Part shown: positions 23,520 to 30,687 of the stretch, piece after piece
How the letters are laid out: each line of letters opens with the position of its first letter
How positions within the stretch are numbered: the stretch's first letter is position 1
Source of the DNA: Pseudomonadota bacterium
GTDB taxonomy: Bacteria; Pseudomonadota; Alphaproteobacteria; Sneathiellales; Sneathiellaceae
Length of the DNA stretch: 37,158 nt
Direction: 5' to 3'
Assembly (NCBI GenBank): GCA_024743055.1
Contig: JANSXH010000022.1
Coordinates: 1 to 37,158, forward strand
Position numbers and translations under genes: made by a program
Notes under the pieces: model-generated
What the model was told of the DNA's origin: nothing
What the model saw: only the letters and a program-made list of their open reading frames with translations
The model's database searches: none

Positions 23520-24703
23520 GGGCTGTTCCTTTCGAAGGAATTTGAGGACACGGGGAGGGGGTCTCGGTTGGACTTCCGTCGTAACTGGAAACCATCGGCG
23601 AGGGCCGGCAATATGCAAATTGCGGCAAGCAGGGAGCAGGCGAGAAATCCGTACTGGATAAAGACCGGACGGAACAAGGCGGTGCCAAGGAACATGGCGA
23701 GGTATGTGATGCCGCTATAGAGCCCCATGATGGCGCCCCTTTGGGTTTCATCAAGAGCCGTGAGCCGCCCGACAATCAGGTTAAGGCCGAGATGATTGAC
23801 CAGGCCCCAAAGCAGGCAGAGCACTATGACCAGCGGCGCTAGCAAGGAAGACCCAGCAAACAATAGATAGACGCCAAGCAGGGCCGCAAAGATCACCGGG
23901 GCCAGGCGATCACTGCCATAGGTATCGATGGACCGCCCGAAGAAAGCGGCGAGGCCAAAACCCACTCCATAGGCAAAAGGGGCGAGGCTGGCTACAGTCC
24001 CGTTCAGACCAAGTGGGCCCTGCAGATGGGTGCCGAGATAGGCATAGAGACCGTAGAAGGCCACCATATAGGCGGCGCAAACCATCAGGGCAGGATAGAT
24101 TCCCTGCACCTTTAACGCCGTGAAGGGTGAGCTGGTGGCCGTAATGTTGGGACGTCCCGCCCAGTTTCCGGCCGACACCAAAACAATACTGATCAGAATA
24201 GCGGCGCCGCCCATCACCAGAAATACACCACGCCAATGGACCAGATCAGCAAGCAGTGCCGACAGGCTCACACCGGCAACCATACTCAATGTCCAGCCGG
24301 TCAGAACTTTTCCTAGCGTTTCGGATTCCTTGCCCTTAGGAGAGATTTCTGCTGTCAGTCCATAGGTGGCGGGAAGGGCGATGCCCGCTGCCAGGCCCGC
24401 TAATGCTTGACCTATACAAAGCCAGATGAAGGTCGGCGCGGCCGCACTTGTCAGAAGGGCGATGGAAAACAGGACGAAGGCCCACTTCAAGGCACGCGCC
24501 AAGCCGATCTGATCTGCCTTTGGGGCGAGCAACACGGCACTCAGGGCCGTAAAAACACCATAAATCGCAGACGCGGTCATGACATCAGCAGCATCCGTTC
24601 CAGCAAAGGACTGTGCCACAGATGTGGAGATCGGACTCAGGACCAGAGAGTTTGATCCGACGATGGCGATGGAACTGGTGAGCAAGAGGAGGGGGCGGCG
24701 CAT
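23516..24703 (-). CDS. MFS transporter, drug:H+ antiporter-like
   Basis: A 395-residue inner-membrane transporter with twelve predicted helices and the DHA1-type MFS layout. The loop after helix 2 (KADQIGLARALKW) is a degenerate form of the usual G-x3-D-R-x-G-R/K motif, and the region after helix 4-5 has GKVLTGWTLSMVAGVSLSALL, resembling the antiporter motif C area. I chose ATG 24703 because AAGGA lies eight bases upstream; ATG 24712 has no room for a ribosome site. It is divergent from an Lrp-family regulator and overlaps the RidA-like gene by four bases. Probably an exporter of a small metabolite. Confidence 0.85.
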   Translation of the reverse strand: MRRPLLLLTSSIAIVGSNSLVLSPISTSVAQSFAGTDAADVMTASAIYGVFTALSAVLLAPKADQIGLARALKWAFVLFSIALLTSAAAPTFIWLCIGQALAGLAAGIALPATYGLTAEISPKGKESETLGKVLTGWTLSMVAGVSLSALLADLVHWRGVFLVMGGAAILISIVLVSAGNWAGRPNITATSSPFTALKVQGIYPALMVCAAYMVAFYGLYAYLGTHLQGPLGLNGTVASLAPFAYGVGFGLAAFFGRSIDTYGSDRLAPVIFAALLGVYLLFAGSSLLAPLVIVLCLLWGLVNHLGLNLIVGRLTALDETQRGAIMGLYSGITYLAMFLGTALFRPVFIQYGFLACSLLAAICILPALADGFQLRRKSNRDPLPVSSNSFERNSP

Positions 24704-24716
24704 TTTCTTCATCCTT

Positions 24717-24727
24717 GAATTAAATTC
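24717..24727. promoter_or_regulatory. AT-rich palindrome between MFS and Lrp-family genes
   Basis: GAATTAAATTC is a perfect 11-bp odd palindrome directly upstream of the MFS ribosome site, in the 78-bp AT-rich spacer shared with the divergent Lrp-type gene. Lrp proteins favour such sites, so autoregulation and MFS control are plausible. Confidence 0.35.
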
Positions 24728-24781
24728 GTCAAAACTATATAAATGCCGAATAAAATTAAGAGAATAGGAAAATATAGCGAT

Positions 24782-25324
24782 ATGGAAAAAACAGACAGCG
24801 TTCAGCAAAAACCCAAATCGGCCAAGCCCCTGGACCCATTTGACCGAAGAATATTAAGTGCCCTCTCGGAGAATGCCGATCAGAGCTATCAGGATCTCGG
24901 CGCTCTTGTCGGTCTGTCGGCGCCCGCCGTTCATGAACGGGTGAAGCGTTTGAAGGCGGACAAGCGGATCCGCGGGACCGTCGCCTTGCTCGATGGCAAT
25001 GCTATCGAAAAACCGCTGCTGGCTTTCGTTCATGTGGATACAAAGGGATGGGGCAAGTCTCAGCAATTGATGCAAATGGCAGAGTTTCCGGAGCTGGAAG
25101 AAATTCATTCGGTAGCCGGGGACACCTGTATGCTGCTCAAGGTCCGGGTGGCGAGCAGTGATGCCCTCGAGGGGTTGCTGGAGCGGATTTATGCCATGCC
25201 AAGCGTCGTAAGTACTCGCAGTTATGTGGTTCTCTCAACCTATCTTGAACGCCCGGTTCAGGGGGGTATAACGCCTGAGTTTGCTGATGCGAAGGATGCT
25301 TTTCTAAGTGAACAGGCCGGGTAA
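24782..25324 (+). CDS. Lrp/AsnC family transcriptional regulator
   Basis: A 180-residue regulator. The N-terminal HTH (about 17-65) reads LDPFDRRILSALSENADQSY and GLSAPAVHERVKRL, the canonical AsnC opening. The C-terminal RAM/ACT-like domain (about 75-165) has VHVDTKGWG, EIHSVAGDTCMLLKVR and a final VVSTRSYVVLSTY, where amino-acid-like ligands bind. The chosen ATG at 24782 gives the usual 15-residue lead before the HTH; an upstream reading adds a basic, AT-rich segment unlike the family. It likely controls the divergent MFS-RidA operon, an arrangement common for exporters of amino acids or analogues. Confidence 0.9.
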   Translation: MEKTDSVQQKPKSAKPLDPFDRRILSALSENADQSYQDLGALVGLSAPAVHERVKRLKADKRIRGTVALLDGNAIEKPLLAFVHVDTKGWGKSQQLMQMAEFPELEEIHSVAGDTCMLLKVRVASSDALEGLLERIYAMPSVVSTRSYVVLSTYLERPVQGGITPEFADAKDAFLSEQAG

Positions 25325-25361
25325 CTTTTTTAGGTTTCCATGACAGTTACTCGAGGCCCAA

Positions 25362-25392
25362 TCACCGCCCGGAGTTACAGTCCGGACGGTGA
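25362..25392. terminator. Stem-loop between convergent Lrp and DJ-1 genes
   Basis: TCACCGCCCGGA (25362-25373) and TCCGGACGGTGA (25381-25392) form a 12-bp stem with one mismatch around GTTACAG. No T-run follows on either strand, so it may serve as a shared mRNA-end hairpin rather than an intrinsic terminator. Confidence 0.45.
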
Positions 25393-25407
25393 GGTATGGA
25401 TACTTTG

Positions 25408-26100
25408 TCAGGCGGCTTTTGATCGGGCCAGCATTCGAACCAGCTCATCCGACACCCCAAGGGAAGAGGCCGGGTTCTGGCCGGTGATCAGAGTGCCATC
25501 CACAACCGTGTAGGGGGTCCAGTCAGCCTGTTTGGAGAAACGCGCACCGTTACTCATAAGCATATCCTCAACCAGGAACGGAACCACCTTCTCGAGACCG
25601 ACGGCTTCCTCTTCCGAGTTGGTGAAGCCTGTCACCCTGTGCCCATCGACGATGGATCGGCCATTGGGTCCAATCACATGGCGGAATACGCCGGGTGCAT
25701 GACAGACCGCTGCGATGGGCAGTTCATTGGCGGCAAAATGCTCCAGCAAGGCAATACTGTGACGATCTTCCGCCAGGTCCCATAATGGCCCGTGACCGCC
25801 CGGGTAAAAGACAGCATCAAACCGCTTATAGTCGATATCCGAGAGCTTCTCGGTGGTAGCGAGAAGGTTCTGGGTCAACTTGTCGTTCTGGAACCGGCGA
25901 GTTGCCTCTGTCTGCATATCCACGATGTTACTTTTCGGATCAAGCGGCGGCTGTCCGCCTTTCGGTGAGGCCAAAGTGATGCGCGCGCCTGCTTCCTTCA
26001 AGGCATAGTAAGGTGCGGCAAATTCCTCAAGCCAGAAACCGGTCTTTTCGCCGGTGTCGCCCAAAGTGTCATGAGAGGTTAAAATGATAAGAATGTTCAT
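25408..26100 (-). CDS. DJ-1/PfpI family protein, Hsp31-like (type 1 glutamine amidotransferase fold)
   Basis: A 230-residue protein of the DJ-1/ThiJ/PfpI superfamily. The nucleophile elbow is AAVCHAPG with C133-H134; an early Glu at E25 or E26 (GFWLEEF) matches the Hsp31 acidic residue, and FYPGGHGPLWDL (98-109) is the glycine-rich oxyanion part. Hsp31-like members act as glutathione-independent glyoxalases, deglycases (disputed) or chaperones. Cytoplasmic, no signal. The ribosome site is AGGATC. It sits across a 310-bp spacer from an NTF2-like gene and fits the electrophile-handling theme of this part of the window. Confidence 0.87.
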   Translation of the reverse strand: MNILIILTSHDTLGDTGEKTGFWLEEFAAPYYALKEAGARITLASPKGGQPPLDPKSNIVDMQTEATRRFQNDKLTQNLLATTEKLSDIDYKRFDAVFYPGGHGPLWDLAEDRHSIALLEHFAANELPIAAVCHAPGVFRHVIGPNGRSIVDGHRVTGFTNSEEEAVGLEKVVPFLVEDMLMSNGARFSKQADWTPYTVVDGTLITGQNPASSLGVSDELVRMLARSKAA

Positions 26101-26411
26101 GATCCTGATCCTTTCAGGGTAAGTTTTACTGTTCGCCGTCCCAACATCGAAACGGCGGTCCTCCCGGCGAAAATAAATTTGGCAGACAGCCCTAAATCAT
26201 TGACCCAACTAGGAGTTTCCTGTTGGGCCGGGCCTGATATTCGGGCTGGATTTTCGTCCTGCCCTGTATCTATGTGCCCAATTGTGGCGATACTAGGGGG
26301 TGGTGAAAATAATTCGAAGAAAAGGGAAATTTGAACGAGAGGGATACTTGTGGACAGATTTTCACAGGTGGCCTAACGTCCATTCTAGCTGATAAACTTG
26401 AGGGGCAAATC
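26101..26411. other. 311-bp divergent spacer
   Basis: Lies between the DJ-1-type and NTF2-like genes, which diverge. It contains a bulged hairpin (26204-26227) and no gene I can support. Two promoters are expected here but none stands out. A frame open from 26331 reaches the downstream gene but begins TTG without a ribosome site. Confidence 0.5.
26204..26227. promoter_or_regulatory. Bulged hairpin in DJ-1/NTF2-like spacer
   Basis: CCCAAC (26204-26209) pairs with GTTGGG (26222-26227), and inside, AGGA (26211-26214) pairs with TCCT (26218-26221) around GTT, with one bulged T. There are ten base pairs in 24 bases and no T-run. It could be a leader structure or operator. Confidence 0.35.
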
Positions 26412-26813
26412 ATGACACCGGAAGATATTGAGAAACTGGCTGCCGCCTATACTCAGGCGTGGTGCGATCGATCGGCAACCGCAGTGGCCTCCTTCTTCGC
26501 AGAGGACGGTGTCAGTATTGTCAATGACGGGGACCCGGCTGTCGGACGGACGGCGATCTCCGAGGCGATGGGCGCATTCTTCGCAGACTTTCCGGACCTT
26601 CATCTGACTCAAGATGTGGTGCGCAGTGGCGGTAATAAGGTGATTTATCTTTGGACATTGGAAGGCAGCAACAGTGGTCCCGGCGGAACCGGAAACAGGG
26701 TCAAGATCAGCGGCTGGCAGAACTGGCGGCTCAATGATGACCTTCTGATTACCGAAGCGGATGGCGGCTATGACGCCCTCGAATATGACCGGCAGATTGC
26801 AGGGGCCGGCTGA
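26412..26813 (+). CDS. NTF2-like protein (SnoaL/SgcJ-type)
   Basis: A 133-residue NTF2-fold protein. The opening helix is IEKLAAAYTQAWCDRSATAVASFF, followed by AEDGVSIVNDG and GRTAISEAMGAFFADFPDLHL, the usual order for SgcJ/EcaC-like members; the closing strands are KISGWQNWRLNDDLLITEADG. I chose ATG 26412 because GAGGGG lies six bases upstream and the family begins there; the frame is open further up from TTG 26331. It ends two bases before the methyltransferase start, so the pair forms an operon. Enzyme activity is unknown. Confidence 0.82.
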   Translation: MTPEDIEKLAAAYTQAWCDRSATAVASFFAEDGVSIVNDGDPAVGRTAISEAMGAFFADFPDLHLTQDVVRSGGNKVIYLWTLEGSNSGPGGTGNRVKISGWQNWRLNDDLLITEADGGYDALEYDRQIAGAG

Positions 26814-26815
26814 TC

Positions 26816-27418
26816 ATGACCCGGGTGAGGGGCACCGAAGGCTATACGGAGCAATCGCAAGAGCTGTTTGATCTCTATGACGCCCTTGAGTTCGAAGAAT
26901 TACATGCCAGCATCCTCTCTCTGATCCCGAAACCTCCTGCTGATATTCTCGATATTGGCGCCGGGACGGGTCGCGATGCAGCCTATCTTGCTGGTCAGGG
27001 GCATCGGGTCGTCGCAATGGAACCGACAACGGCTCTCCGGCAGAAAGCGCAGGCTCGTTATGCTGACTCCACCATAACTTGGCTAGACGATGGCCTGCCG
27101 GACCTTAAGAGCTTGCAGGATAAGCCCGATAAATTTGACCTGATCATGATGACCGCCATTTGGATGCATCTCAATATAGCGGAAAGGGAGAGGGCGATTC
27201 CTCAGATAGCTTCGCTGATCAAACCGGGCGGTCAATTAATTCTGACCTTGCGTCACGGTCCGATCCCCGCCGGACGGCGCATGTTTGAGGTCAGTGGATC
27301 GGAAACCATCGCTCTGGCCAAAAAATCCGGCCTTCAGATACGGCTTCATCTGGAGGACGAATTCAGCCTGTTCAACCGGGCCGACGTAACCTGGACCCGA
27401 CTCGCCTTCTCTCGCTAA
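26816..27418 (+). CDS. Class I SAM-dependent methyltransferase
   Basis: A 200-residue cytoplasmic methyltransferase with a Rossmann-like fold. Motif I is ILDIGAGTGRDAAYLA (44-59), which binds S-adenosylmethionine, followed by the acidic end of strand 2 (VVAMEP, E69). Motif IV region is FDLIMMTAIWMHL, and motif VI SLIKPGGQLILTLRHGP. The substrate is not predictable; the arrangement resembles small-molecule methyltransferases. Translation probably couples to the NTF2-like gene just upstream. It converges on the GNAT gene with only 16 bp between stops. Confidence 0.88.
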   Translation: MTRVRGTEGYTEQSQELFDLYDALEFEELHASILSLIPKPPADILDIGAGTGRDAAYLAGQGHRVVAMEPTTALRQKAQARYADSTITWLDDGLPDLKSLQDKPDKFDLIMMTAIWMHLNIAERERAIPQIASLIKPGGQLILTLRHGPIPAGRRMFEVSGSETIALAKKSGLQIRLHLEDEFSLFNRADVTWTRLAFSR

Positions 27419-27434
27419 AAGACTGAAAGTGACA

Positions 27435-27935
27435 TCATTCCCGATCCAGTACCCGGCCCATGGAATGAGCGTCGCCATAGGCGCCATTCGTGAAGACATA
27501 GGCAGGGTGTGTGCCTTCGATGGAGAAACCGCAATTCTCATAGAGGCGGATGGCGGACTGGTTGGTGGTCCAGACTTCCAGGCTGAGGCGTTTGAGGTTG
27601 AGCCAGTTATCGGCAAGATCAATGACGGCATTCATAAGCGCCCGGCCGACACCTTTGTCCTGATGGCTCTCATGGATGGCAATAAAATTGATATCTCCGG
27701 CATGCTTATGACGGGGGTACAGGGGATAGGTCTCAAGCTCGATAAACCCAACAACCTTTTTGTCCTTTAAAGCCACCAGTCGGTGATAGCCCGTGTGGGA
27801 CTCGACCCTGTTCCGGGTCGCCTCGATTGACTGGTTTGGCAGGCGCATGGTGCCGTCAATGACGGATTGTGAGAGCATAATTTGGTGAACCGCCTCTAGA
27901 TCATCCGGCACGGCATGCCGAATTTCATACTCCAT
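27435..27935 (-). CDS. GNAT family N-acetyltransferase
   Basis: A 166-residue acetyl-CoA-dependent acetyltransferase. The fold's motifs are visible: EIRHAVPDDLEAVHQIM at the start, the acetyl-CoA loop HQDKGVGRALMNAVIDLA (Q/R-x-x-G-x-G/A type, near 96-113), and SLEVWTTNQSAIRLYENCGFSIEG, which is typical of small-molecule or amino-acid-type GNATs. AAGGAGG lies six bases before ATG 27935, so the longer reading is rejected. It follows hxlR by 17 bp on the same strand and is probably co-transcribed with it. The acceptor is unknown. Confidence 0.88.
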   Translation of the reverse strand: MEYEIRHAVPDDLEAVHQIMLSQSVIDGTMRLPNQSIEATRNRVESHTGYHRLVALKDKKVVGFIELETYPLYPRHKHAGDINFIAIHESHQDKGVGRALMNAVIDLADNWLNLKRLSLEVWTTNQSAIRLYENCGFSIEGTHPAYVFTNGAYGDAHSMGRVLDRE

Positions 27936-27952
27936 GGACCCCTCCTTGCAGA

Positions 27953-28312
27953 TTATTTCTCTTCGGCCATCCACCAGTCATGCATGGCCCGGAACATGGG
28001 CGTCAGATTAACGGCTTTTTGCGTCGCTGTATATTCCACACGTGGGGGAACTTCCGGATAGACTTTTCGGGTGACAAGACCATCCTTTTCGAGCGCCCGG
28101 AGCTGATTTGTTAGCATGGTCTGGGTAATACCATCAATCATACGTCGCAACTCATTGAAGCGTTTCATGCCGCGGAAAATAAGAATTTGCAAAATAATGA
28201 GCTTCCATTTTCCACCGATAATCTTTGCAATATCCGGCATGGGACAGAGCGCCCCAGAATCTTGGTTTTCTGCGGTTTCTGACACGTTTTCCTTAGGAGT
28301 CATGACATTCAT
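27953..28312 (-). CDS. HxlR family winged-helix regulator
   Basis: A 119-residue HxlR/YodB-type regulator. Conserved features are the cysteine C23 in ALCPMPDIAKIIGGKWKLII, then RGMKRFNELRRMI, TQTMLTNQLRALEKDGLV and the wing YPEVPPRVEYTAT. In HxlR-family redox sensors such as YodB and HypR an N-terminal Cys in this place reacts with quinones, diamide or hypochlorite, so C23 suggests electrophile or disulfide stress sensing; that is inference. It is divergent from a GST gene across an operator-like repeat region, and followed by a GNAT gene. AGGA lies eight bases before ATG 28312. Confidence 0.88.
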   Translation of the reverse strand: MNVMTPKENVSETAENQDSGALCPMPDIAKIIGGKWKLIILQILIFRGMKRFNELRRMIDGITQTMLTNQLRALEKDGLVTRKVYPEVPPRVEYTATQKAVNLTPMFRAMHDWWMAEEK

Positions 28313-28324
28313 TTTATTGGTCCT

Positions 28325-28357
28325 AAAAAGATACTTAGTATAGTAAAAGATACTATA
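28325..28357. promoter_or_regulatory. Repeats in HxlR/GST divergent spacer, probable HxlR operators
   Basis: AAAAGATACT occurs twice (28326-28335 and 28345-28354), 19 bases apart, about two helical turns. Overlapping dyads are ATACT-T-AGTAT (28331-28341) and TATAGTA-N5-TACTATA (28339-28357). This is dense symmetry between two divergent genes, 13 bases from the hxlR start, and fits cooperative binding of regulator dimers. Confidence 0.6.
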
Positions 28358-28436
28358 TACGAAAAAACTGCCTTCTTGTGAAAAAAGACTACAGGCGTAT
28401 CTTTACGATACCAATCTCAAACAATGAAGGAAAACC

Positions 28437-29111
28437 ATGTCAATTCTTGTTCATCTTGTCAGCGGAGCGCCAAGGCCCTGGCGCGTTCTCCTCGGCTTTA
28501 CATTCAAGGGTGTGGATTATGACACGCACTATCTGGAGGCCTCAAAAAGCGAGCATAAATCCGATGGCTATGCCAAACTTAACCCGCGCCTGACCGTCCC
28601 GACTGTCGAAGCCGATGGCATGATCCTTCGCGATTCCATTGGCATCCTCGCCTGGATGGATCGGCGCTATCCGGACAAACCCTTGTTCGGCAAAACCGCC
28701 GATGAAGCGGGGCGGATCTGGCAAGTGACGATGGAATGCAATGACTATTTACGAGCGGCCATGGGAAAGCTGCTTGTGCCGATCCTGGTCAAGAACGAGC
28801 CGATACCGGCAGAAGGCAGCGGGGAGCGGATCCTGCAGCAACTGGCGGCAAATGAGTTGCTGGCTGAATATGATTATCTGGAAAATCTGCTGGCCGGTGG
28901 GCCGTATCTCTGTGGGGCCAAGGTCAGTGCAGCGGATGCCATTGCCTTTCCGGAAATCCGAGTCGTGCAACGGGCGATGGAGCGGAAAACCGAGCATATG
29001 GATGCCCTTGGAGTCACGGAGTTAAGCACCCGCTACCCCAAGATCGAGGCCTGGAAAAATCGCATCGAAGCCCTTCCGGGTGTCGAAAAAACCATGCCGA
29101 TCCACTGGTAA
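28437..29111 (+). CDS. Glutathione S-transferase family protein
   Basis: A 224-residue cytoplasmic GST. The N-terminal thioredoxin-like domain (about 1-80) starts ILVHLVSGAPRPWRVLLGF and contains the glutathione-binding loop LTVPTVEADG and RDSIGILAWMDRRYP. The C-terminal all-helical domain (about 90-220) has the AADAIAFPEI region corresponding to the conserved N-capping aspartate. A Ser/Thr-type active site near residue 9 (VSG) is possible but uncertain. GAAGGAAAACC precedes the ATG. It is divergent from hxlR and followed by an SRPBCC gene at 21 bp, suggesting an electrophile-inducible detoxification pair. Confidence 0.87.
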   Translation: MSILVHLVSGAPRPWRVLLGFTFKGVDYDTHYLEASKSEHKSDGYAKLNPRLTVPTVEADGMILRDSIGILAWMDRRYPDKPLFGKTADEAGRIWQVTMECNDYLRAAMGKLLVPILVKNEPIPAEGSGERILQQLAANELLAEYDYLENLLAGGPYLCGAKVSAADAIAFPEIRVVQRAMERKTEHMDALGVTELSTRYPKIEAWKNRIEALPGVEKTMPIHW

Positions 29112-29132
29112 TGAGCTGAGGAGGAATTTTTC

Positions 29133-29597
29133 ATGACTGAGCAAAACTATGCACGGACTATTTCTGTCTCGGCAACACCTGAAGAAGCATATGATGCCTT
29201 TACGACTGGCTATGCTAACTGGTGGACACTACCTGACAAGCCTCTGAAAGAGGTCGGCGATCGGGCCAAATTCACCTTTCCCCCCGGTATTTCCTATTGG
29301 ACCTTCAAGGCCACCCGTCTGATTCCTGGCAAAGTCGTGGATATGGAATGCGTCGATGCGCTCCACATACATGAGGGGCAGCCAAAGGAAATTGAAACGG
29401 AATGGCTCGGCACCAAGGTGATTTGCCGCTTTGATGAAATACCAAGCGGTACAGATATTTACCTTGAACATATTGGCTTGACGAAAAATCTGCATTGTTA
29501 TGAGATTTGTGAAGCCGGCTGGGATTTCTTTTTTGTTGATAGCCTAAAGGCATACCTTGATACAGGCACGGGAATGCCGCATCGGGTGCCTGCCTAA
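29133..29597 (+). CDS. SRPBCC (START-like, AHSA1-type) domain protein
   Basis: A 154-residue protein of the START/Bet v1-like superfamily, a deep hydrophobic-cavity fold. Typical features are RTISVSATPEEAYDAFTTG at the start and the late helix CEAGWDFFFVDSLKAYLDTG with the AHSA1-like GW. AGGAGG lies before the ATG. It lies 21 bp downstream of the GST gene on the same strand, so the two are likely co-transcribed. Function is unknown; ligand binding or a lyase/cyclase-like role is possible for the fold. Confidence 0.82.
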   Translation: MTEQNYARTISVSATPEEAYDAFTTGYANWWTLPDKPLKEVGDRAKFTFPPGISYWTFKATRLIPGKVVDMECVDALHIHEGQPKEIETEWLGTKVICRFDEIPSGTDIYLEHIGLTKNLHCYEICEAGWDFFFVDSLKAYLDTGTGMPHRVPA

Positions 29598-29605
29598 ATA
29601 TTCCG

Positions 29606-30022
29606 TCAGCTGCGCTTGATCAGGCCTTTTTCCTCCAGGAAAGATTTGAAATTGACGTCACCTTTCACGATATCATCGATGAGAAATTCGAACATTTCGT
29701 GACAACAATCTTTCAGATTTTCGCGGGTGCCGATCTCTTTACACACATCTTTCACCGATTGCGCCCGGCTAAGAAGTCGGGCGTGATAATCTTTATGAAT
29801 AGCGGCATTGGGATAACCCGTTTCCTCCAACAAGGCTTCTTCGCGGGTGAAATGGTTTTTTGAGGCGACAACCAATTCGTCGAGCAAGTCTTTACAGGTC
29901 TCGAATTTTGCCGCATTTGCCGCTGTCTCAATCTGCTTCATGATATTGAGTAAATGTCGGTGATCCGCATCAACAGACGGAATCCCCAATTCAAAGGTTT
30001 CTAGCCAATCAAGCTTATCCAT
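29606..30022 (-). CDS. Bacteriohemerythrin-type protein
   Basis: A 138-residue single-domain hemerythrin, an O2-binding diiron four-helix bundle used for oxygen storage, delivery or sensing. Ligands by pattern are H21 (DADHRHLL), H57 and E61 (NHFTREE), H76 and H80 (HKDYH), and D122 (KGDVNF). The remaining canonical His, five residues before that Asp, is D117 here (IDDIVKGD), so one iron would have an altered site, although an alphaproteobacterial subgroup may share this. I chose ATG 30022 over a GTG at 30034 because GGGG precedes it. A perfect FNR-type box lies about 57-70 bp upstream, indicating induction at low oxygen. Confidence 0.88.
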   Translation of the reverse strand: MDKLDWLETFELGIPSVDADHRHLLNIMKQIETAANAAKFETCKDLLDELVVASKNHFTREEALLEETGYPNAAIHKDYHARLLSRAQSVKDVCKEIGTRENLKDCCHEMFEFLIDDIVKGDVNFKSFLEEKGLIKRS

Positions 30023-30078
30023 ACTATTCCCCACTAAGAGCCGTGGGTTAACAAATAAGTATGATTTTTTAAATCCAA

Positions 30079-30092
30079 TTGATTGAAATCAA
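30079..30092 (-). promoter_or_regulatory. FNR/FnrL-type box upstream of hemerythrin gene
   Basis: TTGAT-TGAA-ATCAA is a perfect match to the FNR-family consensus TTGAT-N4-ATCAA. Its centre (30085.5) lies 63.5 bases before the hemerythrin ATG. A start site 41.5 bases from the centre, as at class II FNR promoters, would fall near 30044 and give a 22-base leader. A weak -10-like TACTTATTT lies between. Confidence 0.72.
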
Positions 30093-30189
30093 GGAAGCGT
30101 TCGGATTTTCATTAACGCCTGTTTTTACACCGATAGAGTTTATCGTCCCCGATCATATAATAAGCTGTTTGTAATAGATCTTGCTGTGC

Positions 30190-30678
30190 TCAGTGTTTTT
30201 TGCGCATCGGCGCGGGCTTTGAGAAAATTTTGAGGCTGGAGTCGGATGCCAATACTATCATGATCGGAAGTCCGGCCGCTTTCCAGCTTTCAATGCCGCC
30301 ATCCAGATGGGTTATGTTTTGAATACCGGCTTCAATCATGATCGGCACTGATTTTCCACTGCGATGGCCTGTTCGGCAATGGAGCAGGTAATTAGCCTCT
30401 TCGTCGAGAAGGGCAATTTGCTCTTTAAAATCATCGGCGTAATAGTCGATATTGATAGCGCCTTTTATATGGCCAGCCTTGAATTCTTTCGGTGTTCTGA
30501 CATCCAGAATAATAATATCCGGAGTTGTCGAAATCACTTTTTCAGCCTGCAGAGCATCGACATGCCGAACGCCATTTTCAGCAATGGTTCCGATTTTTTC
30601 CTCAGCCTGAGCCGCCGGTAAAACCGCCACCGCGAGAAATACGGCCATAAATGCGCTTTTGAGAATGTTTAACTCCAT
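30190..30678 (-). CDS. Exported rhodanese-domain protein at the end of the SUF operon
   Basis: A 162-residue single-domain rhodanese with an N-terminal Sec signal (about 1-25, cleavage near AQA/EEK), so it should act in the periplasm. The active-site loop is C101-RTGHRSG, with the catalytic cysteine; the CH2 motif LDVRTPKEFKAGHIKGA (58-74) and HLDGGIESWKAAGLPI near 135-150 complete the domain. Rhodaneses carry sulfane sulfur as a persulfide. The gene starts only 9 bp after sufA and has AAGGTTGG before its ATG, so it is the last gene of the operon. A periplasmic enzyme here is unexpected, since SUF assembly is cytoplasmic. Confidence 0.87.
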   Translation of the reverse strand: MELNILKSAFMAVFLAVAVLPAAQAEEKIGTIAENGVRHVDALQAEKVISTTPDIIILDVRTPKEFKAGHIKGAINIDYYADDFKEQIALLDEEANYLLHCRTGHRSGKSVPIMIEAGIQNITHLDGGIESWKAAGLPIMIVLASDSSLKIFSKPAPMRKKH

Positions 30679-30687
30679 TTTCCAACC

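Noticed and set aside
25420..25450. GCATTCGAACCAGCTC resembling a tRNA T-arm
   Set aside because: It codes for the C-terminus of the DJ-1-type protein and no acceptor, D or anticodon arm can be formed around it.
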